64,000 nt of DNA from Corynebacterium incognita (GTDB taxonomy: Bacteria; Actinomycetota; Actinomycetes; Mycobacteriales; Mycobacteriaceae): NCBI RefSeq assembly GCF_014217255.1, contig NZ_CP059404.1, positions 2,046,001-2,110,000 of the forward strand, in the 5' to 3' direction. Positions 51,136 through 60,334 of the stretch are shown piece after piece. Within the stretch, counting starts at the first letter, position 1; each line of letters starts with the position of its first letter. Position numbers and translations under genes: made by a program. The notes under the pieces are model-generated. The model worked only from the letters and a program-made list of their open reading frames with translations. It was not told the DNA's origin and did no database searches.

Positions 51136-52592
51136 CCGCGGTTTTCCCAGGAACGCTCGATGCTGGCGTCGCCAGACACGGTGGCTTCGCATTCGCTGAA
51201 GCCGCCGTCGAAGTAGACGCGGCTGGTCATGGCTACCTGGCCGCCGTCGGCGTACACCTCCACCACGGAGCCGTCCACAATGATGGTGAGGGAGTCCGAA
51301 TCTCCCTCTGCTAGTGGCGCCACTGCGGGGGCTTCCCCGGCAAAGCGGTTGTCAAAAGCCGTGCTGGAGGAGCGGTCCAGCCGCAGCTCGTGGCCAGCGT
51401 GGGTGATAACCGCGGCGGGGGTTCCCTGCGCGTCTTTGAGGGTGACGGTGACTGCGGCGTCTGAATCACGATCGGTGGGGACCTCCAGCATGCCGATCCA
51501 CGACCGCGCACCGGCGGATTCCTTGATGGCCTCTGGCAGCCCCTTCGGAGGGGTCTGATACAAGGTGCCGCCCTGGAGCGTCACCACCCGCGGGAGAGAC
51601 AAGACGTTGGCCCATCCCTCTTCTGTCCATGTGGGGTGGTTTGTCGGATCGTCTTGGCGCCCGACGCCGTTGACCAAGCCGAACAGGATGGCGTGGTCGT
51701 AGCGCTGTTCTTCGGACACCGTACCGGGAACGTAGTTGGTGTTGCGCGGCCTGGTGAAGTCATGGCCGTAGTCCACGCGGCGGAAACCAGAGGTGACGTG
51801 GAAGGCCGCGCCCTCGAGGCGGCCGACTACGTAGCCGGAGATATCAATGCCGTCGCGTTCGAGGGTGATGAGGAGGACGTCATAGATGTTGCCGTCTACC
51901 TCGTCGCGCAGACGGATAATGCGCGGCGCAACGACGGCGGCGAGGGGAGCGTCGGCGTCGGAGCTGGCGGGAAGTTCGGCGTCGCCAACCACCTCGAGCG
52001 GGCCCTCGAAATCCCAGACTTTCCCATCGGCGCTGCGCAGCACCACGGGCGTGGGCTTGTCCGCGGGGCCGGTCAGTGCGAGCATGATGAGGCCAGAGGT
52101 GCCTTCCTCACGGTCTTCTGCGGCCCAGTCTGGGACCACGCACGGGGAGCGGAAACGCTCGAAAGCGCCGACCGGGGTGTCCAGCGAGACCACGCAGTCA
52201 CCGTGGCGGGTGACGGCGGAGTCCAAGGTCAGGGGATCGTCGGAAAGCTGGCAGGTTTCTTTGAGATCGGTGTACGTGGCATGCGCGACGGCGGTCTCGT
52301 GTTCGCGCACCGAGGTGAAATACAGGCTGGCCCCCGCCGGTGTGGGCAGCACGGTACCCGCGCGCAACGTTAATTCTTCTCCCTCCGGGGCGAGGACGTC
52401 GTCGCACTCGAACCACTCGAAGGGACCGTCCTCAGCGTAGGTGTGGCCCCACCGCGCAGGAGCATTGACATCCTGGCGGTATTGGTAAAACAGGTGCCAC
52501 GTATCGCCGTCGCGGACGATACCCGCGGGAGCGTCGAGGATTCCGGTTTCGAGAGCGAAGCGGAGGTTGGGGCGGAGGGAATGAGGTGTCAT
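51132..52592 (-). CDS. GH32-fold protein lacking standard catalytic residues
   Basis: A five-bladed propeller plus beta-sandwich protein of the glycoside hydrolase 32 (invertase/sucrose-6-phosphate hydrolase) type, 486 aa. The N-terminal motif is 'ILDAPAGIVRDGDTWHLFYQ' (normally WMNDPNG), so an Asp remains. The RDP motif is 'FRSPCVVPD', and the E-C-P acid/base motif appears as 'VVAPRIIRL'. Both Asp of RDP and the catalytic Glu seem lost. 'LSLPRVVTL' and the C-terminal sandwich ('IIVDGSVVEVYADGG') are normal. It may bind sugar without hydrolysing it. No signal peptide. It is co-directional with glgA, 56 bases upstream. Confidence 0.85.
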   Translation of the reverse strand: MTPHSLRPNLRFALETGILDAPAGIVRDGDTWHLFYQYRQDVNAPARWGHTYAEDGPFEWFECDDVLAPEGEELTLRAGTVLPTPAGASLYFTSVREHETAVAHATYTDLKETCQLSDDPLTLDSAVTRHGDCVVSLDTPVGAFERFRSPCVVPDWAAEDREEGTSGLIMLALTGPADKPTPVVLRSADGKVWDFEGPLEVVGDAELPASSDADAPLAAVVAPRIIRLRDEVDGNIYDVLLITLERDGIDISGYVVGRLEGAAFHVTSGFRRVDYGHDFTRPRNTNYVPGTVSEEQRYDHAILFGLVNGVGRQDDPTNHPTWTEEGWANVLSLPRVVTLQGGTLYQTPPKGLPEAIKESAGARSWIGMLEVPTDRDSDAAVTVTLKDAQGTPAAVITHAGHELRLDRSSSTAFDNRFAGEAPAVAPLAEGDSDSLTIIVDGSVVEVYADGGQVAMTSRVYFDGGFSECEATVSGDASIERSWENRG

Positions 52593-52648
52593 GCGAAGAG
52601 GACTTCCAGGGGTGGGGGGCAGGACAAGGGGCTGCCGGTACTCGCGGG

Positions 52649-53815
52649 CTATAGGAGACTGCGATAGATATTCACAGTTTCAGCCGCGATGGCTTCCCAC
52701 GAAAACAGTTCGGTGGCGCGGGCGCGTCCGGCAGTTCCGAAGCGCTGGGCGCGGTCACGGTCCGCCACCATAGCATTAACTGCCTCGGCGAGGTCGTGGA
52801 CAAAGGAGGCGGTGTCATTCTCGTCGTAGTTGACCAGCACGCCGGTCTCGCCGTCCGCGACCACCTCGGGGATTCCGCCCACGTTGGAAGCGACCACCGC
52901 GGTGCCGCAGGCCATGGCTTCCAAGTTGACGATGCCCAGGGGTTCGTAGATGGACGGACAGACGAACACGTCGGAAGCGGTGTACAGTTCCATGATTTGC
53001 GGGCGGGTAAGCATGTCCTGGAACCAGAAGACGCCGTCGCGGGTTGCCTTGAGTTCATCGATGAGGGCCTTGGTCTCGGCGGCGATCTCCGGGGTGTCCG
53101 GGGCTCCAGCGCCCAAGACGAGCTGGATGTCCGGATCGAAATCGCGGGCTGCGCGCAACAGGTGCACCAGCCCCTTCTGTCGGGTAATGCGGCCGACGAA
53201 GCCGGCGATGGGGCGCGAGGGATCGACGCCCGCCTCAGTCAGCAAGGAACCCGGGTTGAAAGGCTCGGTGGCCTGCCACAGTTCGGTGTCGATGCCGTTG
53301 TGAACGACGTGGATCTTGTCCGCGTCGAGGTGCGGGTAAGCGTCGAGGATGGAATCCTTCATTCCTGCGGACACCGCGATGATGCCGTGGGCGTACTCCA
53401 GGGCGTTTTTCTCCGACCACGAGGAGATGTCATAGCCTCCACCGAGCTGTTCGCGCTTCCAGGGGCGGTGTGGCTCCAAGGAGTGGGCGGTGACCACATG
53501 CGGGATGTCGTAAAGGCGGGACGCCAGGTGCCCGGCAAGGCCGGTGTACCAGGTGTGGGTGTGCGCGACGTCTAGGCCGCCTGCTGCGTTAGCCATGCGC
53601 AGGCCGGTGGACAGTGTGGTGATGGCGCCGTTGGCGCCGTCGAGCTCGGGATCCACGCCGAAGGCGTGGACATTAGCCTCGTCACGCTCGGCACCCATGC
53701 AGAACACATCGACGTCGATAAGGTTGCGCATAAACCGTGTGAGTTCCGCAACGTGAACACCCGCACCACCGTAAATCTCCGGTGGATATTCCTTGGAAAA
53801 AATACCCGCTTTCAT
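52649..53815 (-). CDS. glgA: GT4 glycogen/maltose-1-phosphate synthase
   Basis: A 388-aa retaining glycosyltransferase of family GT4, called GlgA in corynebacteria and GlgM in mycobacteria; it uses ADP-glucose (from GlgC) to make maltose-1-phosphate or extend alpha-glucan. 'MKAGIFSKEYPPEIYGGAGV' holds the N-terminal nucleotide-site glycine loop, 'VVTAHSLEPHRPW' and 'GFVGRITRQKGLVHLLRA' are GT4 landmarks, and the E-x7-E motif is 'EPLGIVNLEAMACG'. ATG 53815 is selected by homology. Divergent from glgC over about 110 bases. Confidence 0.93.
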   Translation of the reverse strand: MKAGIFSKEYPPEIYGGAGVHVAELTRFMRNLIDVDVFCMGAERDEANVHAFGVDPELDGANGAITTLSTGLRMANAAGGLDVAHTHTWYTGLAGHLASRLYDIPHVVTAHSLEPHRPWKREQLGGGYDISSWSEKNALEYAHGIIAVSAGMKDSILDAYPHLDADKIHVVHNGIDTELWQATEPFNPGSLLTEAGVDPSRPIAGFVGRITRQKGLVHLLRAARDFDPDIQLVLGAGAPDTPEIAAETKALIDELKATRDGVFWFQDMLTRPQIMELYTASDVFVCPSIYEPLGIVNLEAMACGTAVVASNVGGIPEVVADGETGVLVNYDENDTASFVHDLAEAVNAMVADRDRAQRFGTAGRARATELFSWEAIAAETVNIYRSLL

Positions 53816-53926
53816 GACATCCCACCTTAGTGACGTTTTTGTTTTCACGCTGGGCTCACCTCATGGTGGGGTAAATTACCTCTGCATGTCCTGCAGACTG
53901 TGCATAAAACCTTTAAGTTTGAGGGT

Positions 53927-55186
53927 GTGAGAAGCCAGCCTAATGTCCTTGCCATCGTCCTTGCCGGAGGAGAAGGTAAACGCCTTTTCCCTTTGACCGA
54001 AGACCGTGCCAAGCCCGCCGTGCCGTTTGGCGGCACCTACCGCTTGGTGGACTTCGTGCTGTCCAACCTGGTCAACGCCGGTTACATGAAGATTGCCGTG
54101 TTGACCCAGTACAAGTCCCACTCCTTGGACCGCCACATCTCCCAAGCGTGGAACGTTTCGGGCCCGACTCAGCAATACATCGCCTCGGTGCCGGCGCAGC
54201 AGCGCCGCGGCAAGCGCTGGTACAACGGCTCGGCAGACGCCATCGTCCAGTCGCTGAACCTCATTTATGACGAAAAGCCCGACTACGTCATCGTCTTTGG
54301 CGCGGATCACGTCTACCGCATGGACCCATCCCAGATGGTCGAAGAGCACATCGCCACGGGCAAGGCCTGCTCTGTCGCGGGTATTCGGGTGCCGCGCGCG
54401 GAGGCCCACGCGTTTGGCTGCATCCAGGCCGACGGCATGGGCACCATCACTGAGTTCTTGGAAAAGCCGGCGGATCCTCCGGGTACCCCTGATGATCCGG
54501 ACATGACCTACGCCTCGATGGGCAACTACGTGTTCACCACGGACGCGTTGATTGAAGCGTTGCTTTCTGACGAAATGAATGAGGAATCCGCCCACGACAT
54601 GGGCGGTGACATCATCCCGTACTTCGTGGCTAAGGATGAGGCGCACGTATACGACTTCTCGGCCAATGAGGTCCCGGGAGCAACGGACCGTGACCGAGGA
54701 TACTGGCGCGACGTGGGCACCATCGACAGCTTCTATGAGGCGCACATGGATCTGATTTCCGTGCACCCGGTATTCAACTTGTACAACCGCCTGTGGCCCA
54801 TCCACTCCACGGACGTGTCTAATTTCCCACCCGCCAAGTTTGTCCAGGGCGGTATCGCGCAAGCGTCCATGGTGGCGCCGGGCTGCATTATTTCCGGGGG
54901 CACGGTGCGGAATTCTGTGCTGGCTTCCGACGTCCACGTGGGGGAGGGGGCCAACGTCGAGGGTTCGGTTCTGATGCCGGGCGTGCGTGTGGGCAAGGGC
55001 GCCGTGGTGCGTCACGCAATTCTGGATAAGAACGTCTATGTTCACGACGGTGAGATTATTGGCGTAGACCGCGGCTTGGATGAATCCCGCTTCACCATTT
55101 CCGCGGGCGGCGTCGTGGTCGTGGGCAAGAATGAGGTCGTAGGCAACCCCGAGCCCGTGCCGAACGAGCCCGCGGAAAACAATTAG
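53927..55186 (+). CDS. glgC: Glucose-1-phosphate adenylyltransferase
   Basis: Makes ADP-glucose for glycogen and maltose-1-phosphate synthesis. The nucleotidyltransferase domain begins '[20 protein letters not shown]', with '[20 protein letters not shown]', '[14 protein letters not shown]' (catalytic Asp) and '[15 protein letters not shown]' (glucose-1-P site). A left-handed beta-helix completes the protein ('[20 protein letters not shown]'). GTG 53927 gives '[17 protein letters not shown]', the usual start; an upstream GTG (53900) would add nine residues. Divergent from glgA. Confidence 0.95.
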   Translation: MRSQPNVLAIVLAGGEGKRLFPLTEDRAKPAVPFGGTYRLVDFVLSNLVNAGYMKIAVLTQYKSHSLDRHISQAWNVSGPTQQYIASVPAQQRRGKRWYNGSADAIVQSLNLIYDEKPDYVIVFGADHVYRMDPSQMVEEHIATGKACSVAGIRVPRAEAHAFGCIQADGMGTITEFLEKPADPPGTPDDPDMTYASMGNYVFTTDALIEALLSDEMNEESAHDMGGDIIPYFVAKDEAHVYDFSANEVPGATDRDRGYWRDVGTIDSFYEAHMDLISVHPVFNLYNRLWPIHSTDVSNFPPAKFVQGGIAQASMVAPGCIISGGTVRNSVLASDVHVGEGANVEGSVLMPGVRVGKGAVVRHAILDKNVYVHDGEIIGVDRGLDESRFTISAGGVVVVGKNEVVGNPEPVPNEPAENN

Positions 55187-55203
55187 GGCCAGGAACGTTC
55201 GGC

Positions 55204-55905
55204 CTAGAGTTTGGTTACCAGCGTGAGTCCTGACCCCAAGGGCAGGCGGGTGACGTGAGCGTCGTCGAGCTTGGCGACGGCCGCGTCGGCCTCCCGCGCT
55301 GCGTCGGTGGCGCGATCCTTGCGAGACTCGTCGGCAACGGTGCCGTCCAGCAGACTTCCTGCCAAAACGACGGTGCCGCGCTTGCTGAGCAGCGGCCATG
55401 CCGCAGATACGAGGGCGGGGTAGTCCACGATGTCGGAGTCCACGTAGATGAGCTGGTAAGCATCGTTGGCTAGGCGACCCATGACGTCCAGCGGGCGGGA
55501 TGGCAAGAAGCGCACGCGAGACGGTGGGTATCCCGCTTCGCGGAAGGTTTGCTTGGCGTGGTTATGGTGTTCCGCCTCCGGGTCGATGCACGTGACGATG
55601 CCGCTCTCCGGCAAACCGGCGAGGAGATGGAGGCCGACGACCGAGGACGCCGGAGTGATGGCGATGGCCTGCGCTTTGTCGCGAGTGGCACCGTCCTCCG
55701 CGGAACTATGGCCAGTAGCGGACGCCACAAGGGTGGTCAATAGTGCGCCCGTGGCGGCGTCGGGGGTGGGAAGGGCAAATTCTTCCGCGTGTGCCAGCGC
55801 GTCAGCCAGGGCTGGAGAAGATTCCTCGGCAGCCGCGTCCTCGATAAAGCGATTCAATGCATCAAAACCCGTTGTATTCACGCTCTCCAGTGTAGGGAAC
55901 TTCAC
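55204..55905 (-). CDS. O-methyltransferase-like protein
   Basis: A 233-aa class I SAM methyltransferase of the catechol/caffeoyl O-methyltransferase type, like the gene next to sigE in mycobacteria (Rv1220c). 'AIAITPASSVVGLHLLAGLP' corresponds to motif I (E-x-G-x-x-x-G) but is degenerate. 'VTCIDPEAEHHNHAKQTFRE' and 'QLIYVDSDIVDYPALV' (metal Asp region) are clearer. 'GLTLVTKL' ends the protein. The substrate is unknown. It converges with glgC and is divergent from sigE. Confidence 0.85.
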   Translation of the reverse strand: MKFPTLESVNTTGFDALNRFIEDAAAEESSPALADALAHAEEFALPTPDAATGALLTTLVASATGHSSAEDGATRDKAQAIAITPASSVVGLHLLAGLPESGIVTCIDPEAEHHNHAKQTFREAGYPPSRVRFLPSRPLDVMGRLANDAYQLIYVDSDIVDYPALVSAAWPLLSKRGTVVLAGSLLDGTVADESRKDRATDAAREADAAVAKLDDAHVTRLPLGSGLTLVTKL

Positions 55906-56006
55906 CCGACTTGCGCGCTATAACGCGGATTCAGGGCGAAAAGCTCTCAGCGATCTGCCAGTTCTTTAACTGGCGTTAGTACTCCGCGTAGGGCACAATT
56001 AGTCCC

Positions 56007-56651
56007 ATGCCATCACAGGAGTCTGAAACACCGTCCGTGTCCGTATCTAGTGAGTCTCGTGAGGCGGGAAGCGCCGAACTTACCGGTACCGCGGCGTTTG
56101 ACGCGGGCGAAGCTGGTATGCCCTCCTGGTCTGAATTGGTGGCCGAACACGCAGATAGCGTCTACCGCCTTGCTTACCGCCTCAGCGGTAACCAGCACGA
56201 CGCGGAAGACCTCACCCAAGAAACTTTCATGCGAGTCTTCCGCTCGCTGAACCGCTACCAGGCGGGCACATTCGAGGGCTGGCTGCATCGCATTACCACT
56301 AACCTCTTCTTGGATATGGTGCGTCACCGCACCAAGATCCGGATGGAGGCCTTGCCGGATGACTACGACCGCGTTCCTGGCCGCGGTATGACTCCGGAAC
56401 AAGAATTTGACGTTGCCAACCTGGATCCCGTTCTCCAGTCTGCTTTGGATGAACTCAGCCCGGACTTCCGCGTTGCGGTCGTCCTCTGTGACGTGGTCGG
56501 AATGAGCTACGACGAGATCGCGGAGACCCTGGGTGTGAAGATGGGTACCGTGCGCTCCCGCATCCACCGGGGGCGTTCGCAGCTGCGCCAGCTTCTGGAG
56601 GATGCGGCCAAGGAATCGGAAGACGCGCAGGTATTGTTGCGCATGCGTTAG
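56007..56651 (+). CDS. sigE: ECF sigma factor SigE
   Basis: A 214-aa ECF RNA polymerase sigma factor for surface and heat stress. Region 2: '[20 protein letters not shown]' and '[17 protein letters not shown]', then '[20 protein letters not shown]'. Region 4: '[20 protein letters not shown]' and '[20 protein letters not shown]'. The first ~35 residues are acidic and low complexity. It is followed 12 bases later by its zinc anti-sigma factor. The order sigE-cseE-tatB-mrp is as in C. glutamicum. Confidence 0.95.
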   Translation: MPSQESETPSVSVSSESREAGSAELTGTAAFDAGEAGMPSWSELVAEHADSVYRLAYRLSGNQHDAEDLTQETFMRVFRSLNRYQAGTFEGWLHRITTNLFLDMVRHRTKIRMEALPDDYDRVPGRGMTPEQEFDVANLDPVLQSALDELSPDFRVAVVLCDVVGMSYDEIAETLGVKMGTVRSRIHRGRSQLRQLLEDAAKESEDAQVLLRMR

Positions 56652-56663
56652 AATTGCGGCGTC

Positions 56664-57131
56664 ATGGCACTCAACGAAATCCCGGAACCCCCTGGCAACG
56701 GCTGGAGCGGCGATAACGCTCGGCGGCGAGCGAAAAAGCTGAACGAAAAACTCAACGCCAAGTTGCACGACGTCGTGCGGCAGTTTTCGGATGTCGATCA
56801 TCTCAACCCGGAAGCCATAGTGGCTTTCGTGGATGGGGAAATGGAGCACAAGGCTGCCCACCGTGCGCGAATCCATGTATTGCACTGCAATGAGTGTCGC
56901 GCTGAAGTCAAACGAGTCCGGGGCGCCGCAGACTGGGTGCGCGGCCGCAGTACCGAAGAACAACTGACTGCTCCACAGGACCTCATCGCGCGGTTGGCAG
57001 GTTTGGAGCACACACCGCCTTCCGACGCCGCGCGGGAAGCCGGCGAAGACCCTAAGATGACACCACAGGGCGATCTGATGGATCGGTTCGAAATGGTGTT
57101 CCGCGCATTGAAGCGCAATCACGGCCAGTAA
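56664..57131 (+). CDS. cseE: Anti-sigma factor CseE (zinc-binding)
   Basis: A 155-aa soluble ZAS-type anti-sigma factor that should bind SigE. The zinc motif is in 'AAHRARIHVLHCNECRAEVK' (H-x3-C-x2-C form), preceded by 'HLNPEAIVAFVDGEMEHKA', the typical anti-sigma domain start. The tail contains 'PQDLIARLAGLEHTPPSDAA'. No membrane segment, so release probably depends on redox, phosphorylation or proteolysis, as in mycobacterial RseA. It is in an operon with sigE and is followed by tatB after 24 bases. Confidence 0.9.
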   Translation: MALNEIPEPPGNGWSGDNARRRAKKLNEKLNAKLHDVVRQFSDVDHLNPEAIVAFVDGEMEHKAAHRARIHVLHCNECRAEVKRVRGAADWVRGRSTEEQLTAPQDLIARLAGLEHTPPSDAAREAGEDPKMTPQGDLMDRFEMVFRALKRNHGQ

Positions 57132-57155
57132 ACCACTGGCGGTAAGGTATTAAGC

Positions 57156-57647
57156 GTGTTTTCAAATATCGGCTGGTTCGAGGTCATCTTCATTATCCTC
57201 GTGGGCATTGTCATCATCGGCCCAGAGCGGTTGCCGGGAGTGATCCTGGATATCCGCGCGGCGATTTTTGCTGCCCGCCGCGCCATCAACAACGCCAAGG
57301 CTGAGCTTACTGGCGAGTTCGGGGAATTCAGCGAGGAATTCGAGCAGTTCCGGCAGCCGATAAGCCAGGCAGCGGAGTGGGGCCGCATGGGCCCACGGGC
57401 AGCGCTGACCAAGGCGCTTTTCGACGGCGATGACTCTGCCCTCGATGCCTTCGATCCTAAGAAGATGCTTGCCGAGGATCTCGGCGACGGGCCGGCTTTG
57501 ACAGATGCCCCTCAGCCCCAGGCTCGCGATTATCCGTCGCATCAAACCTCCCGCGCAACCAACCCCGGTAATGATGGCGGCAACGCAAAGCCCCCTGCCG
57601 GAGGCGAGGCCCCGGCGGGGGGCTGGTCCTGGACGGACTTGGTCTAG
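57156..57647 (+). CDS. tatB: Sec-independent protein translocase subunit TatB
   Basis: A component of the twin-arginine export receptor, 163 aa. One N-terminal helix ('FSNIGWFEVIFIILVGIVII') is followed by the invariant 'GPERLPGVI' and an amphipathic helix ('LDIRAAIFAARRAINNAKAE'), then an acidic coiled coil. A Pro/Ala/Gly-rich tail ends in 'GGWSWTDLV'. GTG 57156 is used. It has the conserved position downstream of the sigE/cseE pair. Confidence 0.93.
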   Translation: MFSNIGWFEVIFIILVGIVIIGPERLPGVILDIRAAIFAARRAINNAKAELTGEFGEFSEEFEQFRQPISQAAEWGRMGPRAALTKALFDGDDSALDAFDPKKMLAEDLGDGPALTDAPQPQARDYPSHQTSRATNPGNDGGNAKPPAGGEAPAGGWSWTDLV

Positions 57648-57662
57648 GCGCTGGGCGGCGCG

Positions 57663-58793
57663 CTATGTGCGGGTCACTCCCAGGCCAAGGGACTTGCCGG
57701 CCAAGGAGTCCTTGCGGACCGCCAGCTGATCCGCGATGGCCATGACAGCCTGAGACGCGGGGGAGTCGGGGGCACTCAACACCACGGGGGTGCCGTCGTC
57801 GCCTTGGACACGTAGCTGAGGGTCCAATGGGATCTGCCCCAACAGCGGCACTTGCGCGCCTGTGAGAGTGGACAGCCGCTCGGCCACCACCTCGCCGCCG
57901 CCGGAGCCGAAGATGTCCATGACGCTGCCATCGGGCATCACCATGGCAGACATGTTTTCAATGACGCCGGTGATGCGCTGGCGGGTCTGAATGGACAGAG
58001 AACCAGCGCGCTCGGCGACTTCGGCTGCCGCGGCCTGTGGGGTAGTGACCACGAGGAGCTCAGCGTTCGGCAGCAGCTGTGCCACCGAGAGGGCGACGTC
58101 GCCGGTCCCCGGTGGCAGATCGAGTAGGAGAATATCGAGATCGCCCCAGAACACGTCGCCGAGGAATTGCTGGAGCGCGCGGTGCAACATCGGGCCGCGC
58201 CACACCACGGGGGCGTTGCCCTCCACGAACTGACCGATGGAGATGTGCTTGATGCCGTGCGAAATGGGAGGCATGAGCATGTCGTCCACGACGGTCGGTC
58301 CAGCGGTCGAACCCAGCAGGCCTGGTACCGAGTGGCCGTAGATGTCGGCGTCGACAATGCCCACCTTCAGGCCCTTTGCCTGTAGAGCCGCGGCCAAATT
58401 TACGGTCATGGAGGACTTGCCCACGCCGCCCTTTCCGGAGGCGACGGCAAAGACGCGCGTGGTGGAGTCTGGCTTAGCGAACGGAATCTCCGGCTCGTCT
58501 TGGCCGCCGCGCAATTGCTTACGTAGCTCACGACGCTGGTCATCGCTCATGACGTCCATTTCCAGGGAGACGTTGCCTACCCCGTCGATTTCTTCCAATG
58601 CCGCGCGAGCATTGGATTCAATCGTTGATTTCATAGGGCAGCCAGCAATCGTGAGATACAGCGCCACATGAACGTCATTGCCGGTGATATCAATGGACTT
58701 CACCATTCCGAGCTCGGTTAACGGGCGTCCGATTTCGGGATCCTCTACGCGGGATAGCGCGCTTTCGACAGCGGAAACTTCTAGTGCACTCAT
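57663..58793 (-). CDS. mrp: Mrp/ApbC iron-sulfur cluster carrier ATPase
   Basis: A 376-aa P-loop ATPase that carries iron-sulfur clusters. An N-terminal MIP18/DUF59 domain ('VESALSRVEDPEIGRPLTEL') is followed by the Mrp domain with deviant Walker A 'SGKGGVGKSSMTVNLA', 'VGIVDADIYGHSVPGLLG' and 'DILLLDLPPGTGDVALS'. The C-terminal C-x-x-C normally after 'ENMS' is replaced by 'AMVMPDGSV', as in several actinobacterial Mrp proteins, so cluster binding may differ. Convergent with tatB. Confidence 0.93.
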   Translation of the reverse strand: MSALEVSAVESALSRVEDPEIGRPLTELGMVKSIDITGNDVHVALYLTIAGCPMKSTIESNARAALEEIDGVGNVSLEMDVMSDDQRRELRKQLRGGQDEPEIPFAKPDSTTRVFAVASGKGGVGKSSMTVNLAAALQAKGLKVGIVDADIYGHSVPGLLGSTAGPTVVDDMLMPPISHGIKHISIGQFVEGNAPVVWRGPMLHRALQQFLGDVFWGDLDILLLDLPPGTGDVALSVAQLLPNAELLVVTTPQAAAAEVAERAGSLSIQTRQRITGVIENMSAMVMPDGSVMDIFGSGGGEVVAERLSTLTGAQVPLLGQIPLDPQLRVQGDDGTPVVLSAPDSPASQAVMAIADQLAVRKDSLAGKSLGLGVTRT

Positions 58794-58951
58794 CGAACGT
58801 TAGTGTAGTCCTGGTACGGCGGGACACCAATGCCCGCGCCCCTTGTTGAGGGGGCGGCGTCGCGAAGCCGGTGCGCCCAGAGGGCGATGTATACTTTGAC
58901 GGTCCACACTTTTGTCGATTTACCTGTGGTAATGAGGAACGGTACCTAGAA

Positions 58952-59731
58952 ATGCACAAACCCTTCTCGCGGAGTCCGCGGACGCTGCGTGCCTCTGCTG
59001 TGGTGCTCAGTGCCAGCGTGGCATTAGGAGGTTGCGCCGCAGCGGAGCCCGAGCCGATGCTGGATAAGCTCCTCGACTCCACGGTCCAAGTGGTCGTGGA
59101 TCCCCGCGACATCGAACAAGTGGTGTTCGGCGAGATTTACCGCGGCACTCTGGAAAAGACCGGGCGCGATGCCGTCTTGTTGTTGGATACCCCCGGTGAT
59201 ACCGATGTACGCGCTGGGTTCTTGACTGACGGCGACGCCGAGCTGGCCGTGGGCTGCACGGGTCAGTTGTTGCGCCACTTTAATGCGCCCACAGCGCGAG
59301 AGCTCGCGGACAGCGGCGGTACCGGCGGAGCGGACAATGACGTCTCCCCAGTGGGGGAAGATCTGCTAGCTACGACCCACATCGCACTCATCGAGTCTTT
59401 GCCACCTACTCTCGGTACGTTGGACCCGTCGCCAGCTACCGGATGCGACAACGAGGAATCCTCTGGCCTGCCGGAGAATTTCGTTCCACTCTTCCAAAAG
59501 GAACGATTTACCCGCGAGGAGAAAGAGGCACTCGTCGGTGTCACCAAGTTCATCACCAATCAGGAGCTAGACGAACTCGTGGCTAAGTCGGAAGAATCCG
59601 GTTCCGTATCCCAAACTGTTTCCTCGTGGTTGGGGAAGAATGCCAACGGCGAACAGTTCGAGATGTCGGACAACCAAAAGGAAAACGGCATCGGTGCCGA
59701 CCCAAACAAGCGTGAGGAGCAAGGCAGCTAG
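58952..59731 (+). CDS. Lipoprotein of unknown function
   Basis: A 259-aa exported lipoprotein. ATG 58952 gives 'MHKPFSRSPRTLRASAVVLS' with lipobox ALGGC and a short mature N-terminus. The mature part has 'STVQVVVDPRDIEQVVFGEI', 'DAELAVGCTGQLLRHF' and an Asp/Glu-rich C-terminus ('QFEMSDNQKENGIGADPNKR'). It has two further cysteines that could form a disulfide. No family recognised. Its terminator downstream has been split by an insertion sequence. Confidence 0.8.
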   Translation: MHKPFSRSPRTLRASAVVLSASVALGGCAAAEPEPMLDKLLDSTVQVVVDPRDIEQVVFGEIYRGTLEKTGRDAVLLLDTPGDTDVRAGFLTDGDAELAVGCTGQLLRHFNAPTARELADSGGTGGADNDVSPVGEDLLATTHIALIESLPPTLGTLDPSPATGCDNEESSGLPENFVPLFQKERFTREEKEALVGVTKFITNQELDELVAKSEESGSVSQTVSSWLGKNANGEQFEMSDNQKENGIGADPNKREEQGS

Positions 59732-59777
59732 AGGCCTGTCGTACCCGTCGTTTTCGCATGGCGGGCGGACACACAAG

Positions 59778-59791
59778 AAGGACCCCGCAGC
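59778..59791 (+). terminator. Left half of an IS-split terminator
   Basis: AAGGACCCCGCAGC is the left arm of a hairpin whose right arm GCTGTGGGGTCCTT lies at 61235-61248, after the insertion sequence. Removing the IS and one GCG restores a 14-bp stem with one mismatch, loop GAAT and T-rich ends. It would have served both the lipoprotein gene and odhA. Confidence 0.8.
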
Positions 59792-59851
59792 GTGAACTGC
59801 TCCCCATAATCCGGACTGAGAAATCAGAAACCAGATTGTGGGGAGTTTTCT

Positions 59852-60334
59852 ATGCATCCACGCAGCAAGTTGAGCTAGGCTCAGCGTGAACAAGCAGTGG
59901 AACTATTTGAGCAGGGCTATGGCGCTAGAGCGGTGGCTAATCGTCTCGGGGTCAAGCGGGGCCAGGTTCGAAGGCTCGAGGGTCGGTTCCGTTTGCATGG
60001 CAGACTTTGTCTTGTGAGCAAACCAACGAGGAAACAGTACTCCTTCGACACCAAGATGGAGATTCTTCGCCGCCATAAAGCCGGCGAGACCAGGTCTGAT
60101 CTTGCTGCGGAATTCGGCTTGTCCTCGCCTGACCTGATTAGTCAATGGGTGTGGCAGGTCAACAAAGACGGTATTGATGCACTACGGCCGAAGCCGAAGG
60201 GCAGGCCTAAAGGCTCAGCTCGGCCTGCACCACTGACTGAAGAAGACAAGCTGCGACGCGAAAATGAGCTTCTCAAGGCTGAATTGGCGTACTTAAAAAA
60301 ATTGCGGGACTTGAGGGATCAGCGACGAGGCTAA
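59852..60334 (+). pseudogene. IS3 orfA (helix-turn-helix), amber at codon 9
   Basis: ATG 59852 with GGGGAG eight bases upstream is the natural start ('MHPRSKLS'). TAG at 59876-59878 then stops it, and the frame continues as 'AQREQAVELFEQGYGARAVA'. From GTG 59897 a shortened orfA (145 aa) remains open, with the second DNA-binding part ('FDTKMEILRRHKAGETRSDL') and a leucine-zipper coil ('RRENELLKAELAYLKKLRDL'). The truncation removes the first helix of the HTH. Whether this IS can still move depends on read-through, re-initiation or help from another copy. Confidence 0.8.
60295..60301 (+). promoter_or_regulatory. A7 slippery site for orfAB frameshifting
   Basis: Seven consecutive A residues near the end of orfA allow a -1 shift into the orfB frame ('...AYLKK' then 'IAGLEGSATRLKVEAIITLK'). 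This is the standard device for making the fused transposase in the IS3 family. Confidence 0.65.
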
